Source of the DNA: Arthrobacter sp. PsM3
Lineage (GTDB): Bacteria > Actinomycetota > Actinomycetes > Actinomycetales > Micrococcaceae
Assembly (NCBI RefSeq): GCF_030433895.1
Contig: NZ_JARUXE010000003.1
Coordinates: forward strand, 1 to 64,000
Length of the DNA: 64,000 nt
Direction of reading: 5' to 3'
The position numbers and the translations under genes are program-made. The notes beneath the pieces were generated by a model. The model saw only the letters and a list, made by a program, of their open reading frames with translations, did no database searches and had not been told where the DNA came from. Shown here one piece after another: positions 19,916-28,205 of the stretch (position 1 is its first letter; each line of letters opens with the position of its first letter).

Positions 19916-22621
19916 GTGGATTCCGTCGCTGACACCCCGCCGGCGCAGCAATCCGCCGTTGAACCTCTCGTCCTGGACCTCGGCGGGGCCGGAGCGGCTG
20001 CCCTGCGGCTCGTGGGGGGAAAGGCCCTGAACCTTGGCAAACTCGTGGCGGCCGGGCTGCCGGTCCCGTCAGGGTTTTGCCTGACCACTGTCGCCTATGA
20101 ACTGGCGGCACCACCCGGGCTTGATGCCCTCGCGGCCGAGCTCGACGCGATCGGATCCGGGACAGGGACCGGGACGGACAGGGCGGCCCTCGGCATTGCT
20201 GCCGGGCGGGCCCGGGCGTTGATCGGGGAGTCTCCGATCCCGTCCGCGGTGGATGCCGCCGTCCGAACCGCCTACGGGGCAATGGGCGGCGCTCTGCCGG
20301 TGGCGGTCCGTTCCTCGGCCACGGCGGAGGACCTGCCCTTCGCCAGTTTCGCCGGCCAGCAGGACTCCTATCTCGACGTCGTCGGCGCCGACGCCGTGGT
20401 GGAGGCGGTCCGGCGCTGCTGGGCGTCCCTCTGGAGCGACCGGGCGGTGGCCTACCGGTCCGCCAACGGGATCAGTAACCGCGACGTCGGGCTCGCCGTC
20501 GTCGTCCAGGCCATGGCCGACGCCGCCACCGCGGGGGTGCTGTTCACTGCCAACCCCGTGACCGGGACCCGGACGGAGACGCTCATAAACGCCGGCCCGG
20601 GCTCGGGGCAGGCCGTCGTCTCGGGAGCCGTCAACCCGGACCAGTTCGTGCTGGAGACAGCATCAGGCCGGGTCACGTCGCGGACGCCGGGGGGCAAAGA
20701 ACCCGGGCTGAGCCCTGGCCCGGACGACGCCCAGCTGCAGGAACTCACGGCCCTGGGAGACAGCGTCCAGCGCCTCCTGGGGGCGCCGCAGGATATCGAA
20801 TGGGCGATCGACTCCGGCGGCAAGCTTTGGCTGACGCAGTCACGCCCGATCACCACGCTGTATCCGCTGCCGGAGCCCGCGCCTGAAGACGCCGCAGCCG
20901 GCGCCGCGGCCCCAACCCGGGTGTACCTCTGCGGGACCCTGTTCCAGGGGCTGACCCGGCCCATCACCCCGATGGGCCTGGCCGTCCTCGAGGTGATGCG
21001 GAACAGCAAGGGCCCCTGGCGGTACGTCAATCCCGGCTTGCGGATGTACGTGGACCTGACGGCGGTGGCCCGCAACAAGTACGGCCGCGCCTACCTGCTG
21101 CGGGTGCTCCCCCTGGCTGACGGCAGGTCCGGTGCCGTGATGCCGGCATTGCTCGAGGACCCCAGGTTCAGCCTTATCGAGCACTCCTTCCGGGAGTCCC
21201 TCCGCGAAGCCGCTGCCAGACGCAGGCTCCCGCATACCGCCCCGCGCAATGGCGACACGGAACAAACGGACATCGTCGTCGTCATGCTGCGGCTCATTCC
21301 CGCCATGCTCCGTCCCGCATTCCGTCCCGCCGCCGAGCTGCGCCGGGCGAAGAAGTACGGGAAACAGCTCGAATCCGGGCTCTCACTCGCCGAACCCGCC
21401 AGCGCTGTTCAGCGGCTCGATTACACCCGGGCCATCCTGGACCGGACGATCGGCGGCCTGATCCAGGCCACCCTTCCCGGGCCGTCCCTTGGCTACGTCA
21501 TGCTGGCCGTGGCCCGCAGGCTGCTCCGCGGCATCGCGGCGCCCCGGGAGCTGGAGGCTGTCCTGCGCGGCCTCCCCCACAACATCACGACCGAAATGGA
21601 CCTGGAACTCTGGCGGCTTGCCGTGTCCATCGGGGACGACCCGGTATCGCGGGGGGAGTTCCTGACGAAGCCTCCCGAGGACCTGTCGGCCGCGTACCTG
21701 GCCGGCAAACTGCCGCCGCAGGCCCAGGCCGGTGTGCGCGGATTCCTCGCCCGCTACGGCCACCGCGCAGTCGCGGAAATCGACCTCGGCATGCCCCGCT
21801 GGTCCGAGAAGCCGGACCACATCCTCGGCATGATCTCCAACTACCTCCGCGTCGAGGACCCGGAGCAGGCCCCCGACCGGCAGTTTGCCCGGGCAACGGA
21901 ACACGCGGAGGACAGGATCCGCAGCCTGGTGGACCGGACGCGGGCCCGGAGCCCCTGGCGCGCCCGGGCGCTGGAACTTAGCCTGCGCCGTGTGCGGCAA
22001 CTGGCGGGAATGCGCGAACTGCCCAAGTTCTACATCGTGTTGGTGCTCGCCGAAATGCACCAGCAGCTGCTGCGGATCGGCGCGGACATGGCCTCGGCCG
22101 GCACCATCGCCGCCGCCGACGACGTGTTCTTCCTCGACTTCGACGAGCTCCGGGTCGGCCTGCGGGGGGCGGATCTGCACCGCATCGTCGCGGACCGACG
22201 CCGGCTCTACGACGTTGAACTGCGACGCCGGCGCATCCCCCGGCTGCTGCTGTCCGACGGCACCGACGTCGAAGCCGCGATGATGGCGAAAAAGCCCGCC
22301 CCAGGCGCCCTGGCCGGGACACCTGCCTCGGCAGGCACCGCCACCGGACGGGTCAGGGTGATCATGGACCCGGTGGGCGCCCATCTGGAACCCGGCGAAA
22401 TCCTGGTGGCGCCTTCGACGGACCCCGGCTGGACCCCGCTGTTCCTGACCGCCGGCGCCCTGGTCATGGAAATGGGCGGGGTGATATCCCACGGGGCCGT
22501 GGTGGCCCGCGAATACGGCATCCCGGCCGTCGTCGGCGTCCCGGACGCCACGACGCGGCTGCGGACCGGGCAGACGGTCACGGTGGACGGCGCGGCCGGC
22601 ACCATCCGCGAGGAGCCGTAA
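19916..22621 (+). CDS. PEP-synthase/rifampicin phosphotransferase-like protein
   Basis: 901 aa from GTG with TAGGAG nearby upstream. Architecture: ATP-grasp (PPDK N-terminal) domain about 25-310 (GGKALNLGKL, AVRSSATAEDLPFASFAGQQ, DIEWAIDSGGKLWLTQSRP), a long middle region of ~450 residues, and the swivelling phosphohistidine domain with H859 in GGVISHGAVVAREYG. The PEP/pyruvate TIM barrel of true PEP synthase is absent, and length and order match rifampicin phosphotransferase (Rph, ~865 aa), which phosphorylates an antibiotic using ATP. No rifamycin-associated element was seen upstream, so the substrate may differ. Confidence 0.8.
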   Translation: MDSVADTPPAQQSAVEPLVLDLGGAGAAALRLVGGKALNLGKLVAAGLPVPSGFCLTTVAYELAAPPGLDALAAELDAIGSGTGTGTDRAALGIAAGRARALIGESPIPSAVDAAVRTAYGAMGGALPVAVRSSATAEDLPFASFAGQQDSYLDVVGADAVVEAVRRCWASLWSDRAVAYRSANGISNRDVGLAVVVQAMADAATAGVLFTANPVTGTRTETLINAGPGSGQAVVSGAVNPDQFVLETASGRVTSRTPGGKEPGLSPGPDDAQLQELTALGDSVQRLLGAPQDIEWAIDSGGKLWLTQSRPITTLYPLPEPAPEDAAAGAAAPTRVYLCGTLFQGLTRPITPMGLAVLEVMRNSKGPWRYVNPGLRMYVDLTAVARNKYGRAYLLRVLPLADGRSGAVMPALLEDPRFSLIEHSFRESLREAAARRRLPHTAPRNGDTEQTDIVVVMLRLIPAMLRPAFRPAAELRRAKKYGKQLESGLSLAEPASAVQRLDYTRAILDRTIGGLIQATLPGPSLGYVMLAVARRLLRGIAAPRELEAVLRGLPHNITTEMDLELWRLAVSIGDDPVSRGEFLTKPPEDLSAAYLAGKLPPQAQAGVRGFLARYGHRAVAEIDLGMPRWSEKPDHILGMISNYLRVEDPEQAPDRQFARATEHAEDRIRSLVDRTRARSPWRARALELSLRRVRQLAGMRELPKFYIVLVLAEMHQQLLRIGADMASAGTIAAADDVFFLDFDELRVGLRGADLHRIVADRRRLYDVELRRRRIPRLLLSDGTDVEAAMMAKKPAPGALAGTPASAGTATGRVRVIMDPVGAHLEPGEILVAPSTDPGWTPLFLTAGALVMEMGGVISHGAVVAREYGIPAVVGVPDATTRLRTGQTVTVDGAAGTIREEP

Positions 22622-22702
22622 TCCCGGCAACCCGTCCCGCAGCCGCCGCGTGCTTCGAGGCAGGGCAGGCTGGCCTCACAGCTGTAGCACAGTTGTGCCA
22701 GA

Positions 22703-22708
22703 TAGAAT
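22703..22708 (+). promoter_or_regulatory. -10 box of leaderless promoter for the HSL-type esterase
   Basis: TAGAAT, six bases before ATG at 22715; no Shine-Dalgarno. Confidence 0.5.
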
Positions 22709-22714
22709 GGGACC

Positions 22715-23818
22715 ATGACCACACCGGCCCACCAGCCAACGCACCACCAGTCGTCGCTTGAGCTGACCCGGCGCCAGCCGCAGCCCTCCGGCGGCACGTT
22801 CGCACCGGCCCGCAAGGCGAGGAACGTCCTGCGGCGGGTTCCGGTGTGGACCTGGCGGCTGCTGATGCACTCGGTGAAGGCCAGCGAGAACTCCCGTTTC
22901 AACGTCGACCCGATTACCGGCGTCGAATACTTCCATGACATCGATTTCGTGGGCGACGGCATCAGGGGGCACCGCCTTGACGTCATTACGCCGTCCCGTC
23001 CCGGCGGCGCCGTAGCGCCCGGCGCCGCAGCAGCCGGCGACCGCGTGCCGCGCGGATTGCCGGTCTACGTGTACTTCCACGGCGGCGGCTGGACGTCCGG
23101 CGACAAGGCTTCGCTGACCAAGTACTGCGCGAGCCAGGCCGAGGGCGGCATGGTGGTGGTCAACGTGAACTACCGGAAGGCACCGCGGTTCCAGATGGCC
23201 CACGTCCTGGCGGACGCCAACGCCGCACTGGCCTGGGTCCGGCAGCACATTGCCGGCTATGGCGGCGACGGGTCGCGGATCGTGCTCGGCGGCGACTCCG
23301 CCGGCGGCCAGATCGCGGCCCTCCTGACCGCGGCCAGCTTCCGGCCGGAACTGGCGCGGCACCACGGCCTGACACCGGCTGTGCCGGCCTCCGATTTCAA
23401 GGGCCTGGTCCAGCACTGCAGCGTGGTGGACTTCTCCGTTTTCTTCGAGAAGGGCTTCGTGCTGAGCCTGAACTTCATCCGCATGCTGCTGCCCGCCCTC
23501 CGTTCCGGCGGCCGGAGCCGCGGCCTTGGCGGGGCCAGGTTGGAGGCGCTCCGCAAGGGTGCGGGCTTCCTCTCCCCGATCGAATGGCTGGATGCCCGCT
23601 TCCCGCCGGTCTTTGTCACCACCTCGGAACGGGACTTCTTCTACGCCGCCAACCTGAACTTCATCGCCCGGTTGCGCGAACACTCCGTCCCCGTGGACAG
23701 CCTCATCTACGACTGGGAGAGTTCCAACACCGAACACACCTGGCAGCAGGACTTCCGCTACCCGGAATCGCAGGAAGTGTACCGCCGGCTGCACGCTTTC
23801 GTGCGCAAAGTGACGTAG
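22715..23818 (+). CDS. Alpha/beta-hydrolase esterase of the hormone-sensitive-lipase family
   Basis: 367 aa. Oxyanion hole HGGGW at 122-126 and nucleophile GGDSAGG with S195 define the HSL/family IV group; the acidic residue is probably in TSERDFF and the His in NTEHTW near the end. No signal peptide; the first ~45 residues are polar and basic. Hydrolyses short or medium acyl esters by family analogy. Probably transcribed alone from its leaderless promoter. Confidence 0.85.
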   Translation: MTTPAHQPTHHQSSLELTRRQPQPSGGTFAPARKARNVLRRVPVWTWRLLMHSVKASENSRFNVDPITGVEYFHDIDFVGDGIRGHRLDVITPSRPGGAVAPGAAAAGDRVPRGLPVYVYFHGGGWTSGDKASLTKYCASQAEGGMVVVNVNYRKAPRFQMAHVLADANAALAWVRQHIAGYGGDGSRIVLGGDSAGGQIAALLTAASFRPELARHHGLTPAVPASDFKGLVQHCSVVDFSVFFEKGFVLSLNFIRMLLPALRSGGRSRGLGGARLEALRKGAGFLSPIEWLDARFPPVFVTTSERDFFYAANLNFIARLREHSVPVDSLIYDWESSNTEHTWQQDFRYPESQEVYRRLHAFVRKVT

Positions 23819-23881
23819 GCGCCGGCGGGCCCAAGCGCCGCCACTCCTGCCGGATCCGCCCCAGCCAAGGCCGCGCCGGGC

Positions 23882-23887
23882 TATGTT
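23882..23887 (+). promoter_or_regulatory. -10 box of leaderless promoter for the alpha/beta hydrolase
   Basis: TATGTT, six bases before ATG at 23894; no Shine-Dalgarno. Confidence 0.5.
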
Positions 23888-23893
23888 TAGTCC

Positions 23894-24832
23894 ATGGTGT
23901 CTGCCGGCAGCAACGCACAGAACAGTCCGGAACCTGAGGGGTTCGGATCGGCGCTGGTTGATGAAGCCGCCCGCCGAGATGCCGCCCTGGGCGACGTGGA
24001 CTGGGCCGCCCTCCCCAACGGCGCTGTCCGGGGCAGCTTTGAGGCCCCCAGCGGAACACTCGCCACCGTGTCCATGGGCACGCCGGGTAACCCGCGGGTG
24101 CTCCTGGTCCCCGGGGCCACCGGATCCAAGGAAGACTTTGTCCTGATGCTTCCCGAGCTCGCCGCTGCCGGGTACTACGTCCTGAGCTGCGACATCGCCG
24201 GCCAGTACGAATCGGCCGCGGCTGGCCCCGAAAACCTGGTGCCCCCGCGCGCCCACTACGACTACGACCTGTTCACCGACGACCTGCTCGCCATGCTCGA
24301 CGCCGAAGAAGGGCCCGCACACGTCGTCGGGTATTCCTTTGCCGCGATCGTCGCCCAGCTGGCCTTCTCCCGGCGTCCGGAAAAGTTCCGCAGCCTGACG
24401 CTGCTCAGCTGCCCGCCCGAGCCTGGCCAGAGCTTCCGCGGCGTGCAGCGCATCGGCCGGTTCAGCGGCTGGGCCAGCCCGCGGGTCGGCGCCGCGCTGA
24501 TGATCTGGGGCATCCGCGTCAACGTCGTGCATGTCCCACCCAACCGGACACGGTTTGTTAAATACCGGTTCCGCTTCACCCGCCGGAGCTCCGTGAGCGA
24601 CATCTTCGGGCTGATGCAGCACGCACCCGATCTGCGGGCGGCACTGGCCGCGGCGTCGCTGCCGAAGTTCGTCGCCGTCGGCGAACACGACCTCTGGCCG
24701 CTGGCGCTCCACCGCCGCTTCGCGCAGTCGATCGGCGCGCGCATCGCGGTCTACCGGGGCGGCCACAGCCCGAGTGAGACCTCGCCGCACCAGATGAGCC
24801 GGGACCTGATCGCGCTCTACGGATCCGTGTGA
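23894..24832 (+). CDS. Alpha/beta-hydrolase
   Basis: 312 aa. Nucleophile elbow GYSFAA with S148, acid in VGEHDLWP and His in RGGHSPSE complete a catalytic triad. Substrate unknown. No signal peptide. Its last 16 bases overlap the end of the convergent glycosyltransferase gene. Confidence 0.85.
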   Translation: MVSAGSNAQNSPEPEGFGSALVDEAARRDAALGDVDWAALPNGAVRGSFEAPSGTLATVSMGTPGNPRVLLVPGATGSKEDFVLMLPELAAAGYYVLSCDIAGQYESAAAGPENLVPPRAHYDYDLFTDDLLAMLDAEEGPAHVVGYSFAAIVAQLAFSRRPEKFRSLTLLSCPPEPGQSFRGVQRIGRFSGWASPRVGAALMIWGIRVNVVHVPPNRTRFVKYRFRFTRRSSVSDIFGLMQHAPDLRAALAAASLPKFVAVGEHDLWPLALHRRFAQSIGARIAVYRGGHSPSETSPHQMSRDLIALYGSV

Positions 24833-25572
24833 CGCGGGTGGTCGCGTTCCCACTGGCGCCGGCGGCGGCGCCGCCGGAACGGGCCCTCCTGCCTGAACTC
24901 GATGGCAAAAGTGGTCCACGCCATCGCCAGCCGGCTCCCGACGGAGTGACAGTCCGCCAGCGGCCGCGCTGAGACCTGCACCCGCAACGAGCGGTCCGCG
25001 ATCACCGTCACTTCGGGCGGGATCTGGTAGGAAATGTCCAGATCATCGTGGACCGGCGGAACGCCGCGATGGACGGAGCCGCGGATACGGTCCCACACGT
25101 CCGAGCGCAGGGCGAAGTTCGAGCCAAACAGTGGAGGATGCCCCAGCAGCCAGCCGATGGCCCAGAAATACCCGGGAATGTAGACGCTCGTGCCCACCCA
25201 CCGGGCGAACCGGGTTTCCCCGTAGAAATCGCCGGGACCGGACACGGCGGACAGCGGACCTGCCTTCTCGAGGATGGCTGCAACCCGTTCGAGCCAGTCG
25301 GCGGGCGGAACCGAGTCCGTGTCCAGCCTGGCGATCAGCTCGAAGCGTGCCTGGTCGAAGCCATACGCCGTGGACGCGGCGATGCCCGGGAGTTCGACGG
25401 CGATCCGCCGCACGCCCGCGGCGGCACAGACATCTGCGGTTTTGTCCGTGCTGGCGTTGTCTATAACGACGATTTCATCAGCCTGACGGGTCTGTCTGGC
25501 GAGTGCGGCGAGGCAGCCCGCGAGCATGTCAGCGTCGTTCCGGGTAGGGATAACCACCGAGATTGTTGTCAT
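24817..25572 (-). CDS. Family 2 glycosyltransferase
   Basis: 251 aa. GT-A fold: [34 protein letters not shown] and the DxD-like [11 protein letters not shown], then [20 protein letters not shown]. Transfers a sugar from a nucleotide donor; acceptor unknown. Short, with no clear transmembrane anchor. Convergent with and overlapping the hydrolase by 16 bases, and divergent from cspA, with which it shares a palindromic -10 region. Confidence 0.85.
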   Translation of the reverse strand: MTTISVVIPTRNDADMLAGCLAALARQTRQADEIVVIDNASTDKTADVCAAAGVRRIAVELPGIAASTAYGFDQARFELIARLDTDSVPPADWLERVAAILEKAGPLSAVSGPGDFYGETRFARWVGTSVYIPGYFWAIGWLLGHPPLFGSNFALRSDVWDRIRGSVHRGVPPVHDDLDISYQIPPEVTVIADRSLRVQVSARPLADCHSVGSRLAMAWTTFAIEFRQEGPFRRRRRRRQWERDHPRHTDP

Positions 25573-25581
25573 ATTGCCCCG

Positions 25582-25589
25582 ACTATAGT
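25582..25589. promoter_or_regulatory. Palindromic divergent -10 region for the glycosyltransferase and cspA
   Basis: GACTATAGTC reads TATAGT on both strands (25584-25589 plus, 25582-25587 minus), nine bases from the minus-strand glycosyltransferase ATG and about 140 bases from cspA, which would give cspA a long 5' leader as is usual for cold-shock genes. Clear -35 boxes were not found. Confidence 0.35.
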
Positions 25590-25730
25590 CCGGGGACGGG
25601 ACGAAATGCCCCCGTTGGCCTCTTGCACCGCGGCCCCCGGACCCGTAGGTTGGGCAACAGCGGACGAATGTCTCCGCAGCCGTTGGCCTCCGGGCCGCCG
25701 GAGATCAGCAGCATTTCAGAAGGATATGGC

Positions 25731-25934
25731 ATGGCTACAGGCACAGTTAAATGGTTCAACGCCGAAAAGGGTTTTGGCTTCATTGCCCCGGATGACGGGT
25801 CAGCCGACGTTTTCGCCCACTACTCGGCAATCGCCAGCAGCGGCTACCGCTCGCTGGACGAGAACCAGAAGGTCGAGTTCGACGTCACCCAGGGCCCGAA
25901 GGGCCCGCAGGCCGAGAACATCCGCCCGCTCTAA
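25731..25934 (+). CDS. cspA: Cold-shock protein (CspA family RNA chaperone)
   Basis: 67 aa, single CSD domain. RNP1 KGFGFI and RNP2-like VFAHYSAI (Ala-His-Tyr instead of the common Val-His-Phe) are present. Binds single-stranded nucleic acid and melts RNA structure. AGGAT lies five bases before ATG; upstream in-frame codons are leader sequence. A strong terminator follows, so it is monocistronic. Confidence 0.95.
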   Translation: MATGTVKWFNAEKGFGFIAPDDGSADVFAHYSAIASSGYRSLDENQKVEFDVTQGPKGPQAENIRPL

Positions 25935-25990
25935 GTACTCCGGATAGCAGCACCGGCCAGCCGGCCGCCATGCTTTCCCTAAGACCACAG

Positions 25991-26030
25991 ACGCCCCGCT
26001 CGAGGTTTTTCCTCGGGAGGGGCGTTTGTT
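25991..26030 (+). terminator. Intrinsic terminator of cspA
   Basis: ACGCCCC (25991-25997) pairs with GGGGCGT (26019-26025), with an inner CGAGG/CCTCG stem and a T5 loop, followed by TTGTTGTT. Confidence 0.85.
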
Positions 26031-26062
26031 GTTGGGGCTGCCATTTGCCTTGCGGCCGCAAG

Positions 26063-28039
26063 TCAGCCGACGTGCACCCACGGCCGTTTGGTGACGTCCG
26101 GTTCGGCTTCGCGCAGCACCTCGCGGGTCACCGGAGCGATCTCGCCCTCGCCGAAGGCCAGGAACCGCAGGAGATTGCTGACTGGATTCCCTTCGGTCCA
26201 GCGGAAGTAGATGTGCGGCATCAGGCCGGTCACGTCGCGGATGTGCAGCAGGACCGAGGCGATCGTGTTCGGAACCACAGGTCCATGGACTTCCAGGATC
26301 CGGTAGCCGTGCCTGGTGATGCCGCGGACGGCGAGCTCCGTCTCAAAGTCGGAGGAGTCGTCCACAACGACCTCAAGGAAAAGGGCGCGGTAGCCCAGCG
26401 GCAAATGGCTGACCTCCGTGGCGGACTCCAGTTTCTGCCGGTAGGCCTCAGCGCTCATCCGGAGCGGCTCGTGGGCGATGATCCGGATGGGCCCCTCCAG
26501 CTCATCGGACATGAATTCCAGCGCCGCGCGGTCCAGATGGACGTGGGTGGCGTGCAGCTCAAACGAGCGCCGGACCCGCGACAGCAGCGAAATCACGATG
26601 ATCCCCATAATGAAGACCGAGGCGATCCGGATGCCTTCGGGCCGTTCGATGACGTTCGCCACGGTGGTGTAAATGAACACGACGGCGATGACGCCGAACC
26701 CGACCGTGCGTTTGCGCTGACGCTGACGTCGGGCCGAGAGCGTCACGGCCACCGCCGCCGACGTCATCAGCACCAACACACCGGTGGCGTAGGCACCTCC
26801 CTGCGCGTCGACGTCGGCGTTGAAGAGCCAGGTGATCAGGAATCCGACCAGGGTGAAGACGAGCACCAGCGGCCGGACTGCACGTGCCCAGCCGGGGGCC
26901 ATGCCGTAGCGGGGCAGGTAGCGGGGCACCAGGTTCAGCAGCCCGGCCATGGCGGAGGCCCCGGCGAACCAGAGGATCGCGATGGTGCTGATGTCATAGA
27001 CGGTGCCGAACCCCACCCCGAGAAGTTCGTGGGCCAGAAATGCCAGTGCCCGCCCGTTCGCCTGGCCACCAGGCTGGAATTCCTGCTCCGGGATGAGCAC
27101 CACGGTCGTGAAGCTGCTGACGATCAGGAAGCTGCTCATAATCACGGCAGCGGTGGTCAGGAGCCTGCGGGCGCCCGCGATGCGGCCGGCCGGATTGTCC
27201 TCGGTGTCGCTGTCGTGTCCCCGGATCTGGGGCATGACGGCCACCCCCGTCTCGAACCCGGACAGGCCCAGTGCCAGCTTGGGGAAGACCAGCAGGGCAA
27301 AGCCGACAGCCAGCAGCGGGTTTCCGTGCGAAGTGGAGATCGCTTGCCACCAGTTGTCCACCGCCAGGGGGTGGGTGAATACATCAAAGACGGAAGCGGC
27401 CAGCACCACCAGGTTGAGCCCCAGATATACGGCGACGAGGACGACGGCGACACCGATGGCCTCCTTGAAACCGCGGAGGAAAACAGCACCCAGCAGCGCC
27501 AGGAGGAAGAGCGTGATCAACACGTTTTGTCCCTGCAACCAGCCCGGGGCCATCGGATTCTGGATCAGGTGCGCCGTGGCGTCCGCAGCCGAAAGCGTCA
27601 TGGTGATCATGAAGTCCGTTGCGGCGAAGCCCAGCAGGACCAGGACGAACAGCTTGCCGCCCCAGCGCGGCATGAGCCGCTCGAGCATCGCGATGGAGCC
27701 CTCGCCCCGGTGGCTCTCGCCGGCCACCCGCCGGTAGACGGGCAGGGCGCCGAGCAGCGTGATGAGGATGAGCACGAGGGTCGCCAGCGGCGAGATCACG
27801 CCCGCGGCGAGCGCGGCGATCGCCGGCTGGTAGCCCAGCGTGGAAAAATAGTCGACGCCGGTCAGGCACATCACCTGCCACCAGGAGTGTTTTTTCTCGT
27901 GGGCCGTGGGCACTCCGCCCGGGCCCTGGTGGCTGCCCTTGCTGTCCTGCAGCCCGAACAACAGCCAGTTCCTCATCGTCGCCCCGGCGCGTGGCCGCGG
28001 AGCCGACGGGTCTGCCGGCGGCCTGCTCAGTGTGGTCAT
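26063..28039 (-). CDS. APC-superfamily permease, KimA-like potassium importer
   Basis: 658 aa. Multi-pass (about 12 helices) amino acid/polyamine/organocation-type permease with [20 protein letters not shown] at the first helix, and a soluble C-terminal region of ~150 residues. The sequence pattern and the C-terminal cytoplasmic domain resemble KimA/KUP-like potassium importers. Divergent from kdpD-kdpE, which normally sense potassium, so potassium uptake under KdpDE control is a strong inference. No kdpFABC genes are present. Distinguishing potassium from amino acid transport needs experiment. Confidence 0.78.
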   Translation of the reverse strand: MTTLSRPPADPSAPRPRAGATMRNWLLFGLQDSKGSHQGPGGVPTAHEKKHSWWQVMCLTGVDYFSTLGYQPAIAALAAGVISPLATLVLILITLLGALPVYRRVAGESHRGEGSIAMLERLMPRWGGKLFVLVLLGFAATDFMITMTLSAADATAHLIQNPMAPGWLQGQNVLITLFLLALLGAVFLRGFKEAIGVAVVLVAVYLGLNLVVLAASVFDVFTHPLAVDNWWQAISTSHGNPLLAVGFALLVFPKLALGLSGFETGVAVMPQIRGHDSDTEDNPAGRIAGARRLLTTAAVIMSSFLIVSSFTTVVLIPEQEFQPGGQANGRALAFLAHELLGVGFGTVYDISTIAILWFAGASAMAGLLNLVPRYLPRYGMAPGWARAVRPLVLVFTLVGFLITWLFNADVDAQGGAYATGVLVLMTSAAVAVTLSARRQRQRKRTVGFGVIAVVFIYTTVANVIERPEGIRIASVFIMGIIVISLLSRVRRSFELHATHVHLDRAALEFMSDELEGPIRIIAHEPLRMSAEAYRQKLESATEVSHLPLGYRALFLEVVVDDSSDFETELAVRGITRHGYRILEVHGPVVPNTIASVLLHIRDVTGLMPHIYFRWTEGNPVSNLLRFLAFGEGEIAPVTREVLREAEPDVTKRPWVHVG

Positions 28040-28205
28040 GTCTTCCTTCCTTCACGGCGCGGTCTGCTGGTGCGGGCGCCGCACTGCTCCCAGTTGTGAA
28101 ACTAGCAGCGGCCGGCCGCCACCTCCCAGCCCCGGCGGGGATCTTGACGAATCCCTGACGCAGCGCGGCCCTCCGGGAAGCGGACGCGAATGCAAGAATG
28201 GCTCC

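Noticed and set aside
25970..28099. A 709-codon plus-strand open frame antisense to the KimA-like permease
   Set aside because: It lacks any recognisable domain, is rich in His/Asp/Gly/Gln from reading GC-rich codons on the opposite strand, and the minus-strand frame has clear membrane helices and family motifs.
28040..28205. Riboswitch controlling the KimA-like permease
   Set aside because: The divergent gap is 166 bases and shared with kdpD; no riboswitch core seen.
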